This document shows, in pieces, positions 22,419-32,554 of a DNA stretch of 64,000 bases. Positions within the stretch are counted from its first letter, which is position 1. Every line of letters starts with the position of its first letter. Source of the stretch: Scilla litardierei (Eukaryota > Streptophyta > Magnoliopsida > Asparagales > Asparagaceae); contig CM061133.1 in assembly GCA_030789695.1 (NCBI GenBank), forward strand, positions 95,933,128 to 95,997,127, read 5' to 3'. Both the position numbers and the translations under genes were made by a program. The notes beneath the pieces are model-generated. The model ran no database searches. It was not told the DNA's origin and worked only from the letters and a program-made list of their open reading frames with translations.

Positions 22419-22552
22419 GGCAATAGTGTTTGATTCCTAACCTAGATATTTCTTTCTTTTTGTTCTATTATTTCTATTTTTATTTTGCCCTTCCGTTGTG
22501 CTAACTATTTCTTTGAAACTCTGTTTTTCCTTGCATATACACGAGATCCTCG

Positions 22553-25293
22553 GTGAACCCCGAAGAGATACTATACGATCCGGAGATCGAGCGTACATTG
22601 AGGATCCGAGCAGAGAGGAGACCCGTCACGGAAGGAAATTTTATTACCCATCCTGAGACACCAGAAGAATTGGCGGCGCGAATGGCGAGGATCATCTCCA
22701 TAAGAGATAGGCTTCGGCCTAAGACTTCTTCCACGACCTCGTCCATAGCCATGCCGGGTTGGCGGCCGACAAAAATTTTGAATTGAAGACCGGATTGGTG
22801 GTCCTTATGCAACAAGATCCTTTTCATGGGAACTCCCATGAAAACCCTCATTACCACATGCAGCTCTTCCTATCAAAGTGTGCCACCTTCCAAATGCCGG
22901 GCGTCTCCGTGGATGCTATCAGACTGCGCCTCTTCCCTTTCACACTCAAGGACAAGGCATTATATTGGTTGAGGATGCAAGCTGAAGGAATCTTCACCAC
23001 TTGGGATGAGTTGGCGAGTGCCTTCGTCGACAAATTTTACCCACCCTCCAAGACGATGAAGATAAGAAGTGCTCTCATGTCCTTCAAGCAATGACCACAA
23101 GAGACTCTCTATGAAGCATGGGAGCGCTTCAAGGACTTGCTACATCAATGCCCCCATCATAGCATTGATGATTGGGAGCTTGTCCATAGCTTTTACAATG
23201 GACTCCAACCGGGGACGAAGCAAATTATTGATGCCATGGGAAATGGAGCCATTTTGTCAAAGACTCCCAATGAAGCTTGGCCTTGCTTGAGGAGATGGCC
23301 TCGAACAACCAACAATAGGGGGACGAGCGAGGAAATTCTTCATCCTCCTTGAAGCCCACAAGTATCTATGAGGCCAAGGCCGTGGCGATGGTTTCTAGCA
23401 AGTTTGACTCTCTCCACAAGGTTGTGGAGAGATTGGAGAAATTCATTACGGAGCCTCAAGGAGCCCCTCCTACATCCACGTCGATAAATCATATGAGCGA
23501 TTGGCAAGACCAATCCCAATCCATATATGTGGGAGGAGAGCAAGGAGAAGGAGCTTTGGAGCAAGTTCAATACGTCGCGGTGAATTCTGGATATTGGGCC
23601 AATCCGGCCGCTAGAAACCATCCGGGTTTCTCATATGCCAATAATGATGGTGCATTGAACCCCCCGCCACAACAACCTCCTCAAGCTCGGGCTCCACCAC
23701 CACCACAACCGAATTATCCACCAAGGGGGCCACCGCAACAAAATTTCCCACCGAGGCAACAAGTGGGACCATATAGTCCACCCGGGTATAATCAAGGGTG
23801 GAGAAATCCCAACCCTCCACAAGCTCAACAACGTTCGGATTTTGAAGCTAAGGTGGATGAGTTTATGGTGGAACAAAGAAAGATTAACGCCACCTTGAAG
23901 GCGGGAGAAGATTCCCTCGCCACCGTCGTCGCCCAAATCGGGGAGCAACTTGCTTTGCTCAATAGGAACAACCAACAATTGCCGGCTCAATCCGAGCCGA
24001 ATCCACGGGGCAACACCGGCCACATCAATGCGGTCGTTGTGGTTACAACGAGAGGAGGGAAGGATACCACCCCCCTGACTCAAATTAAGGAACCCGTGGT
24101 GGAGAATCTACAAGAGAGAGAGCCGACAATTGAAGTTGAAAAGGAGAAGGAGCCGCAAGGGGAAGTGAAGTCTAGAGAGGAAGAGCTTATTGATGAGCGC
24201 CGATTTATGCCACCGGTACCCTTCCCTCAACGGCTAGCTAGAGCCAAGATGGAGAAACGGCTATCCAAGTTTCTCGAGTATTTGAGAGGGGTGAGCCTCA
24301 ATATCCCCTTCCTCGACGCTATAGTGGAAATCCCATCTTACGCCAAGTTCTTAAAGGACTTGATCACGTGAAAGAAGAGGAAGGAGAAGATCATGCTCGC
24401 GGAGGAAGGTACTTGGTTCACAAAGAGGGAGAAAGAGCCCGCCAAATTTAAAGATCCAAGGAGTTTTCGGATTCCTTGCACTCTAGGCGGCGCCCCCCTA
24501 CAAAAAGCATTGGTAGATTTGGGGGCTAGCGTTAGCCTCATGCCTCTCTACATGTTCCGAAAGTTGAATATCGGCACGGATTTGAAGCCTACCGACATGC
24601 GGATTCAACTAGCGGACGGGAGGATTACAAGACCGGTTGGGATCGCGGAGGACATACCACTCCAAGTTTCGGGGGGCATATGTTTGCCATGCGATTTCGT
24701 GATAATGGACATCAAGGAGGAGGGCGATACATCACTCATACTTGGACGCCCATTCCTCGCCACCGACGGTGTCATCATCGATGTGCGGGAGGGGACCCAT
24801 ACCTTGAACGTCGGCAACATCGAAGTGGAGCTTCATATACCGAAGGCAATGAAGCACATGCCGTATCATGAAGAGCTAGATTACATGGACCTCCTTGATG
24901 AGGTCATTGAAGAGGCGATACCCCACTCCATCGACGCACCCCACGAAGATAGCTTTGAAGAAGGCCTAGACTTGGCCGAAGAAGAGAAGATGGAGCACTC
25001 CCCCGATATCTCCATGGAAATTGATGATGGCGACGCTGATGTCGCAAGAATACGGGAGCTCTGCAAGCTCTCGAAGTTGAGGACTCCGAAGAAAGCTCCA
25101 CCGATACGAAGATCGGTGTCACCGGCAAAGAGGAAGACAGGAGCAAGCTCTAGCTTGGGGGAGCCACCCCCCAACATTGCCCATGACGAAGGGGCGCTGA
25201 AGAAGACCACACCCCACCATGATCCAAATCCGAGTGGTCTTCCAAGCAAGTTCGACGGGTGCATCTCGTATGCACCCAACATCAAGCGCTAAG
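22553..25293 (+). pseudogene. Gag-protease pseudogene of plus Athila
   Basis: The N-terminal frame (from 22553) encodes NPEEILYDPEIERTLRIR. A frameshift near 22770 leads to the Gag capsid domain (FQMPGVSVDAIRLRLFPFTL, AFVDKFYPPSKTMKIR). TGA at 23092, a frameshift near 23345 and TGA at 24369 follow; both TGAs fit CGA-to-TGA changes. A Pro/Gln-rich linker occupies 23640-23830, and no CCHC knuckle is visible. The retropepsin part has ALVDLGASVSLMP and LILGRPFLATDGVIIDVREG, as in Athila proteases. A charged tail of about 150 residues ends at 25293 where reverse transcriptase would normally begin. The minus-strand element has the same truncated layout, so the pol-less form may predate these copies. 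Confidence 0.88.
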
Positions 25294-25338
25294 TTGAAGA
25301 TTTAAAGGGGTCGAGCTCAAGACCTTAAACAAGCGCTT

Positions 25339-25356
25339 GTCGGGAGGCAACCCGAC
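25339..25356 (+). other. Conserved hairpin, loop AGGCAA
   Basis: GTCGGG-AGGCAA-CCCGAC forms a six-pair stem with a six-base loop, 45 bp after the gag-protease stop. The minus Athila element has CATGGG-AGGCAA-CCCATG at the matching place (32490-32507). The loop is identical and three stem pairs have changed on both sides. Confidence 0.8.
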
Positions 25357-25623
25357 GGTTATCGCATTTTTTCTATTTTGGTTTTTATTTTGGTTTTAGA
25401 CTTTATTAGTGTTTTTGAGTCGTTTGCCCGAAAAATTTTGATAACAGGTCCTATTTTCTTTGACAGGAGAGGAGAACGGGATATCTATCATATGGAGGAT
25501 GACTAAGGCGAAGAAGAGCGCTCCAGGAACGTGCTCGAGGCTTAGGAGAAGGAAGAAATCAACTGGAGAAAGAAAGATAGATATTAGAGCCAAAACGGAG
25601 CATCACAGCAGAAAACAGGGCAT

Positions 25624-25980
25624 CACTCGGCCGAGTACCATAGCCACTCGGCCAAGCAACCAACGTCGTCCGCCCGAGCACACCAACAAGGGAAGTCTGC
25701 TGCACCCAACTCTCTGTTCTTTTTTCGATTTCAGTATAAATTGCCACTCTGCCGAGTATATATCTTCACTCGGCCGAGTGAAACTGATACGCTCCTAGGG
25801 CGAGGATTGTCGAGTAGTTGTGCCACTCGGCCGAATGGACTTTTTTCCACTCAGCCGAGGGTGGCAAAGCCACTCGGTCGAGTCGTATGAGGGGAGGAGT
25901 TTTTAAAAATATTTTTCGTTACGATCACTCGGCCGAGTGACACCGTCACTCGGCCGAGTCGTAACCTCTCCTATATAAAG
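25624..25980 (+). promoter_or_regulatory. Internal promoter of plus Athila: palindrome array and TATA box
   Basis: About nine copies of CACTCGGCCGAGTG or one-base variants lie at 25624-25962. The last ends about 10 bp before CTATATAAAG (25971-25980), a strong plant TATA box. The 3' ORF begins about 550 bp downstream. The palindrome is the same one found in this element's LTRs. Confidence 0.75.
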
Positions 25981-26525
25981 CGCAGTGGGCTCGGCGCGGA
26001 ATTCGAAGCGCCTTATTCCCAATTCTCGCCCGAGCCCGTGCGACCGCTGCTCTCCTCGCCCACTATGACCACCCCCTCGCCCGAACGCCGCCCTCGACCG
26101 CCCGACCACCGGCGGTCGAGCGCCGACCACCGACCGCCACACCCCCTCACCGCCGGCGACTCCCTCGCCGCCGGTCGACCTCAGGTAACCCCAATTTCGC
26201 CCCATTTCTCCATTTTCTCCTATTTTTTGACGATCCGTGCACCTATCGAGCCCCTACCTTAAATCAATTTCATTGTCTATCCATTATACCCCTAACCCCC
26301 CATGTATTTTGAATTTTACACGCTGATATCGTTGTTTGATGTGTAGGCTATCTTGGGGAGCTTAGGGGAGCTTAGGGGAGCTTCCAGGGCGTGCTTTTGA
26401 CCTTGTGGAGTCGACGTCTTCGCACGCATCCGCTGTTTTTCTCTCGCGGCATGTTCAGGTACCTTCGTTCCATTATTTTTGACACGCTGCATTTTATATT
26501 CATTGGGTGATCACTCGGGGCACAC
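25981..26525 (+). other. Probable spliced leader of the 3' ORF
   Basis: Between the internal TATA box and the 3' ORF are intron-like signals: a donor CTCAG/GTAACC near 26185, an acceptor GATGTGTAG/G near 26347, and a second donor TTCAG/GTACC near 26460. A short frame from 26038 is Pro/Arg-rich. The signals suggest a spliced leader, but the exact exons cannot be fixed from sequence alone. Confidence 0.4.
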
Positions 26526-28557
26526 ATGCCACCCCGAACACGGCCACGCACTAGGAGAGCTTCTGCCAAGCGGAAGCGGCTGAATGAGCCCGGCCCCTCC
26601 CACGAGATGGAGGACTCTCCTCCGCCTACACCACCTCACCCCATACAGCCACATCCTGCCGATCCAGTCCACCCACAGCCACTTCCAGCCGAGCCCATAC
26701 ACCCACAGCCACCACCGGCTCCTATCGTCGGGCCGCTGGGTATTACGTTCCGAGACGACGCACATCGCGTCGCTTTTGAGCGTATCTCCCAGCGCTCGAT
26801 AGTGCCCTCCAGGTTTGCACACCTGCTGACCTAGACCGCCTGTGGGTACTTGAGGGGTTGCTCACGTTGTACGACAACGTGGGTTGGCGAGACTTTCTTT
26901 CGGTGTCGGCGGACACCTACATCCGTCCGACACTCGAGGTGCTCAGCTCGATCGCCCGGACCGCTGAGGGATGCTCCTTCCGACTTATGGATCGAGAGTG
27001 TCAGATCACTCTCGATATGCTTCGAGCGTTCTTTCAGTGGCCCGCAGTCCCCACGCCCGACCGAGCCTACGCCCCCACACACATCCCTCCCCCATCCTTC
27101 GATTCACATGCCTTTAGGCCCGGATCACAGGTTTACCACATGCCTTTGACCCTAGTAGGGCCAAGGCCTCGGCCATAGTCCACCCCTGCCTCCACATAGC
27201 ACAGCGCCTTATGGGGACCACCTTTCTAGCGAGGTACGAGCCTGGGCTAATGTCGACGCCTCAGCTCTATATGCTCTACGCGATGACTCGCCCCAGAGTT
27301 CTTGATAGGGATGGTGACACGATGGTCCCCGACATTGAGATTGATGTCGCTAGCTGGTTTTTAGACCGCATCATCGTATCAGTGGGTGCTCGCTCCCCAA
27401 TATGTTGCAGCAGCCTGATCACCCTGCTAGCTCTGATGACCGACGAGGACCTACCGGCCGACCTGCGTCGACCTTCGGGCCCTACTTCACTCTCGATAGA
27501 CGTCATGGCCCGGATGAAGATGCTTCGTCCGCACAGCCAACAGCACTGGGTATGGTCACACGGTTCGTTCGGTGCTGACTACATGATCCTTCCGAGCCCC
27601 GCTCAGACACACATAGGACCAGCACACGACGACTGGCTTTCGGTGATGGATCTCCTGATCCCCACCGCCTACGTGCTTGAGGCCGAGGAGGCTGATCAGG
27701 CACACCCTGGACCTGTAGACCCCGTGTTCCCTCAGCCTGCGCCTGCACTTTCTGCCGCTCCCGACACTTCTGTCCCCACTTCTGCCAGTGTCGGGAGTAC
27801 ACTTGCTTAGCCTACGCCCACCATGTCTACCACTACCACCACCACTGATGTGCCCTTATCGGTTGAGCCACTCACCTCTCTGCTACCCGAGCGTCTACCC
27901 ACCATACTTGAGAGCGGTGAGCCTTCTTTCACTGCCGTCGTGGAGACCATGGCCAGTATGATCTCCACTGGGTTGTCACCATTTGGTCCATTCACTTCCT
28001 CCCCGGCGGTTGACCTTTCTGTCTCCACGGCAGCCGTCCTATCTGAGAGTGTCGTGACGTCTGTTCCCACGTCTGTGTCACTGACCTCTCTTGCCGCCTC
28101 CTCACTGATTTTGTCTTCCACTCCCACTGCTGCTGCTTCCACCTCACACCAACCTGCGTCACAGCCTCACACTGAGGCTGGGCATCCACTAGTGAGCACA
28201 GCACCCTTTCGACCCATGCCTGCTGCCCCGATCACCTACACTGCACGTATTAGACAGCCCCGACCTGCTAAGCCTAGACATGTCCGTCCCTCCGCTCCAC
28301 CACCCCCTGACGCCTTAGTTCAGATCGTTCGCGCTCTTGAGGGGGCGATGAGTGGACTGTGGGGCGATTTTAGGGCTCTGTCTTCCACAGTCACCGCCAT
28401 GCAGCACTGCCTCGAGCTACTTCCCGGCATGCACTTTTGCCTTACCCAGATCCTCGGGCGACTGCCACGACCACCACCCACCCAGGAGACTGTCATCCAT
28501 CCTCCACCACCCCCACCTCTACCTCAAGACGGAGATGGCGCATCACCACCATCTTAG
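26526..28557 (+). pseudogene. 3' ORF of plus Athila (Athila ORF / plant transposon-protein type)
   Basis: The ATG at 26526 opens a very basic N-terminus (RPRTRRASAKRKR), a likely nuclear signal, followed by a Pro/His-rich linker. The core has WVLEGLLTLYDNVGWRDFL, then TYIRPTLEVLSSI and FRLMDRECQITLDMLRAFF, resembling the Athila 3' ORF domain (Transposase_32 type; no search run). Frameshifts near 26825 and 27165 and a TAG at 27808 break it. The C-terminus has a Ser/Thr/Pro-rich region, a short helical segment (ALVQIVRALEGAMSGLWGDF) and a poly-Pro end. The minus Athila protein shares this order. It lies behind its own promoter-like array. The role is unknown; this position was historically called env-like, but I see no signal peptide or clear membrane segment. 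Confidence 0.7.
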
Positions 28558-30495
28558 GCACACCCTTGATGCCATCGATATTTTTTGTCGTTATGCTGCC
28601 CATTCTCTGCTTGGTCCTGACGCATTTTTGCCCACCCCCCATCCCAGCACTATTTTTGTCCACATTTTGATCATATTATTCTATATCCTTTTCGGGAGCG
28701 CAGGAGGGTCTTTTTGGTGACACACACATACCCACATCACTCTTATCCTTGCATGCATCACATTCACATAATATTTTTCATTTTGTTGTTTTTATTTCTT
28801 TTTCTCATGCATGCATACCCACCCCCCCTTCCATTACCCGTCTCTCGGTGTGCCACACTTCGCACATTGAGGACACTATGCACTTCAGCTTGGGGGGTGA
28901 GTTCTCACATTTTTTGCTTTTGTCACCTTTATTTTTAGTTTTTTCACGTTTTTCCACTTTTTCACTCATTTTTCATCACTTTTTCTTTTTTTACCATGCA
29001 TCACGTTTTTCTTATTTTTCTTGTGTGTTGCATTGTCAATAGTTTTATTTTCGTTTATCTTTATTTCTTTCATCTTTTGCTAGAGATGACTTTTCTGTGA
29101 TGATGATGACGTGGTGTTAGCTTTTCTCTATATGCATGCTATACTTGTCATGTCATAGCTTCTTATTTCTGATATCATATGCTATGTTCTGCTTTGCATT
29201 TAGAAATAGTAACCCACTCTCTTTTGCTGTATGAAAATGGATGAAATTCTATTATTAGCTGATGTCTGATAATTCATATGTATGCTATCGTAGAAAACAC
29301 ACCAAGATTCACGCATTGATGCTTATATCTGGAGTACTGATTTCCTTTCTCACATCACTTCTATTTGCATGATTTGTACGCTTCACTTCGGGTTGATTGA
29401 AATGTTTGCTAGCTTTGATAAATCTGGATTAGTTTACTTTTTGAGATTAAACTGAGTGAATTATATTGCCCTGCTGAAGTTGTCATGCACGTCCTATAGA
29501 TTGAACTTAGAGATACATTTATTTCTTTCTCCACATATCTTGAACATTATTTCTCTATTTTAAATTCATTGGTGAATCTCCCCTTAGCGATTCTATTATT
29601 GGCATTCCCCGTTATTAAAATCACATGCTCCAAACTCCCCAAAATCCAAAGAAAAAAAATACTTGTATATCCTTCTCTTTGATTTGGGATCATTATGTAT
29701 ATATGTTCTATAAAAAAAGTGAAAAAAAGAGAAAAAAAGAAGAAAAAAAGAAAAATATTTGAGAATAAGAAAAGAAAAGAGAAAAGTAATTCGAAAACGA
29801 TCCCATCTCATATACTTTGTCTCTTTCTTCCCTCTTTTGTTTTTATTTTTGACTTTTGGAGCTTCATAAAAATGGGGATGTAAATATCGTTTTATATATG
29901 CCACCACACTTATAGATAAGCTTGGGGAGAGAATCCAATGATGTGTGAGAGAGTGACTACCTGACGGTGCATGACAACCTAGGCTAAGTAATATTTTACA
30001 CTCGGTGAGATCGCTAAAGTTTTACGAAGTCCAGAAATCTACGCTTAGCATTCATTTCATGAAAACCACACTTTTTCTATTCTTTATACTCTATCGTGTG
30101 ATATCTCTTATACTCCTTATAGAAAGCATTCAATTGAAAAGTGTGTGATCTACGATGTTGTATAACGCTTTAGATGCCTCAGACGATGTTAATCTTAGAA
30201 TTATTCTATTTTTCATGCTATATTGATATTCTTGGGTTTTCTATTTCAAATGCATCATTATACTATGGTATCAGAATAAAAGTCTTTGACATGTGTTTCA
30301 TATTCGATGCATGCTATTTGAGTAAGCAAAACCCACGTCCTGAGAAAATGATCTAGCAACTTCCCTCTTCGTTTTCTATTTCGTTTTTCGTTTTCCGTTT
30401 TCCGCCTTTCCGCCGTTTTCTTTATCTTTATCCACCAGGTTCGCTTTTTTACTTATCTTCCTTGAGGACGAGTAAGAGGTAATCTTGGGGGATTT
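28558..30495 (+). other. 3' non-coding region and polypurine tract of plus Athila
   Basis: No gene is seen. A CATTGAGGAC word (28865-28874) is followed by CAGCTTGGGGGG (28886-28897), resembling a second polypurine cassette. T-rich and A-rich tracts fill the middle. The real tract is at the end: CCTTGAGGACGAG (30459-30471) followed by CTTGGGGGATTT (30484-30495), just before the LTR start TGATC. Confidence 0.8.
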
Positions 30496-32316
30496 TGATC
30501 ACTCTGTATTTTACACCTTTTTCCTGCATGTTTGCATACCATTTAGATCGCTCAAATCGTGTTTTTCACGTTTATTCGACAATATTGCGAGGCTTTTCAC
30601 GATTTGTTATTTTTGTTGTATTTCAGGAGATTTGGAGCGATTTTGAGTGATTCTGAGATGCACCCACTCCGGAGTGTCACTGACGACTCTCTTGAGGGGT
30701 ATTTTGCTATTGGAGAGGAGTGGAAGGAGAAAGAACGTCGAAGGAGCTACGAGGAGGCGAAAATATGAAGTTTGGGCACTTTGAGCATTTCACTCGGCCG
30801 AGTGAAGGAGTCACTCGGCCGACCATAGGAAGCCCGCTTGGTCGGCCAGATCGGACATGCAACAGAGCCAATATCAGCGTGCACTCGGCAGAGCATCGCC
30901 ATGCCACTCGACCGAGCACCGAGTCACCCCTTGCCCGAGTGGAGCCAAGACGACGGCAACAAAAGATGCCGAACTCTTTGTTTTTCGTCTGTACAGTCCC
31001 GATGACTGACTCGGCCGAGTGGAGAAAGACGGTCCGCCCGAGTGACAACCGACGTCCGCCCGAGTGACGAAAGACTGTCCGCCCGAGTGACCTCCGAGGA
31101 GACGACCCCCGAGACCCCCAACTCTCTGTTTCTGTACAGGGTTCGTCACTCGGCCGAGTGACATTTGTCACTCGGCCGAGTGAGCCGCGCTCCCTGTAGC
31201 GTAAACTGCGATTTTGAGGCTGCGCAGGGGCATTTTCATCAGGGTTTTTGGGCGATTTTGGGGGGTATTTAACCCCAGTTTTTAACCTAGTTTAGAGAGC
31301 CTTTTTTCAGAACTTTGGCAGCCTTTTTAGATTAACTTTTTAGGGATTAGATTGAGCTTTTAGAGAGGAGAGAAAAGTGAGATTTTGTTGGATGCTATCT
31401 TGTTCTTCATTGGTTTGTCTCTCTTTCTCTCAAAAACTCATTTTTTATTGATTTGTTGAATATTGCTATGAATTCCATTCATTTTACTTGTGAATTTCTA
31501 TTGAATTTGATTATGAATTGTGAGTAGTTCATCGTCTTAGGGCGTAGGGATGAACCCTACGAGCCCAATTTCGAAATTGTGATGAATTGGTGAAACTATT
31601 GCTAGGATTGATTAGGGTTAGTTTGGAATTGCTATAATACGAATAGCTAGGAATTCATATCGATTGGGATTTGCAAGAGATTGGATCCCAATTCGATAGG
31701 AAGCCCTAGATATTCGAATTGGGTTGCAATTGAATTTCTCCGGAATCGGTTTGCAAGAGATTAGACCGAAACTAGGGTTTTCGACTGCAATTCTATACCA
31801 ATACCCGTTTGCAAGAGATTGGACGGGTAGGAACTATCCTAACCTAGGTCGTAGCTCGAGTTTGCACGAGAGTGGGCTCGAGATACGATTGAACGATGAT
31901 GTTGTTCTTCACGCTAGTTTGCCTAGGTTAGGGTTTGTAAGAGATTGGACCCTACCCTAGGTTGGCTATAGACCGGCAATAGCGCGAGAGCGTGAGCTTG
32001 GTTCCACATTTATTGCAACTAGTTCACCCAAGTTTCAAGTTTAGCAATTGTGAAACCTACAAATCACAATGATGAGATACGGCAAGTAGCGGGGATTCCC
32101 TATCCCCTAAGCATCTTTATTAATTTGTTATTCCTTTATTACATTTGAACGACTGTGACCGCATATTTGCGAACATTTCTCGACTTTTCCTATAGCCAGG
32201 TGATTGAAGAAGACACGGTTACTAAGCCTCCCTGTGTTCGATACCCACTCACCGCTACACCGTGCGCTTGCGGTAAAACTACAATCATTCTCCGGGTGTA
32301 AATCCGGGGCCGATCA
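30496..32316 (+). mobile_element. 3' LTR of plus Athila-like element
   Basis: 1821 bp, TGATCACTCT to GGCCGATCA. It matches the 5' LTR throughout, with scattered substitutions (eight in one 230-bp stretch at the start, fewer later). It contains the same CACTCGGCCGAGTG array and TATTTAA box. Confidence 0.93.
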
Positions 32317-32489
32317 GCCACTTTCAGATACGTCCCACCCGATCGGTTGAGGGCTCAACCGATCGGTTGGGGGCTTGTTTCCTGCAAAAGTTCAAAAATA
32401 GCCTAAGTTCCTCGACGAAAGTTCCCGTTGCTGAATTTATTCAACAAACTAAGAAAAATAAACCTAAAAACAAAGACGATGGTTTAGAA

Positions 32490-32507
32490 CATGGGTTGCC
32501 TCCCATG
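32490..32507 (-). other. Conserved hairpin, loop AGGCAA (minus Athila)
   Basis: On the minus strand CATGGG-AGGCAA-CCCATG forms a six-pair stem, about 50 bp beyond the end of the gag-protease frame. The neighbouring words (GTCGAGC, TTAAACAA) match those before the hairpin in the plus Athila element, so the two are homologous. Confidence 0.8.
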
Positions 32508-32554
32508 AAGCACTGTTGTTTAACGTCGTTTGCTCGACGCCCGGTAGATGATTT

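Larger units (their letters stand above)
20571..32316 (+). mobile_element. Plus-strand Athila-like element
   Basis: LTRs of 1824 bp (20571-22394) and 1821 bp (30496-32316) bound the 11,746-bp element. Flanks are TCCAC (20566-20570) and GCCAC (32317-32321), a target duplication with one mutation. The Asp-type primer-binding site (22401-22418) and polypurine tract (30484-30495) fix the plus direction. Order: gag-protease pseudogene, AGGCAA hairpin, palindrome array plus TATA, 3' ORF, G-tract cassette, 3' non-coding region. There is no pol. The LTRs differ by a few percent by eye. It sits inside the minus-strand Athila element. Confidence 0.94.

Noticed and set aside
27823..28557. A separate Ser/Thr-rich 244-codon gene
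   Set aside because: It is in the same frame as 27211-27810, separated only by one TAG, so it is the C-terminal part of the plus Athila 3' ORF.
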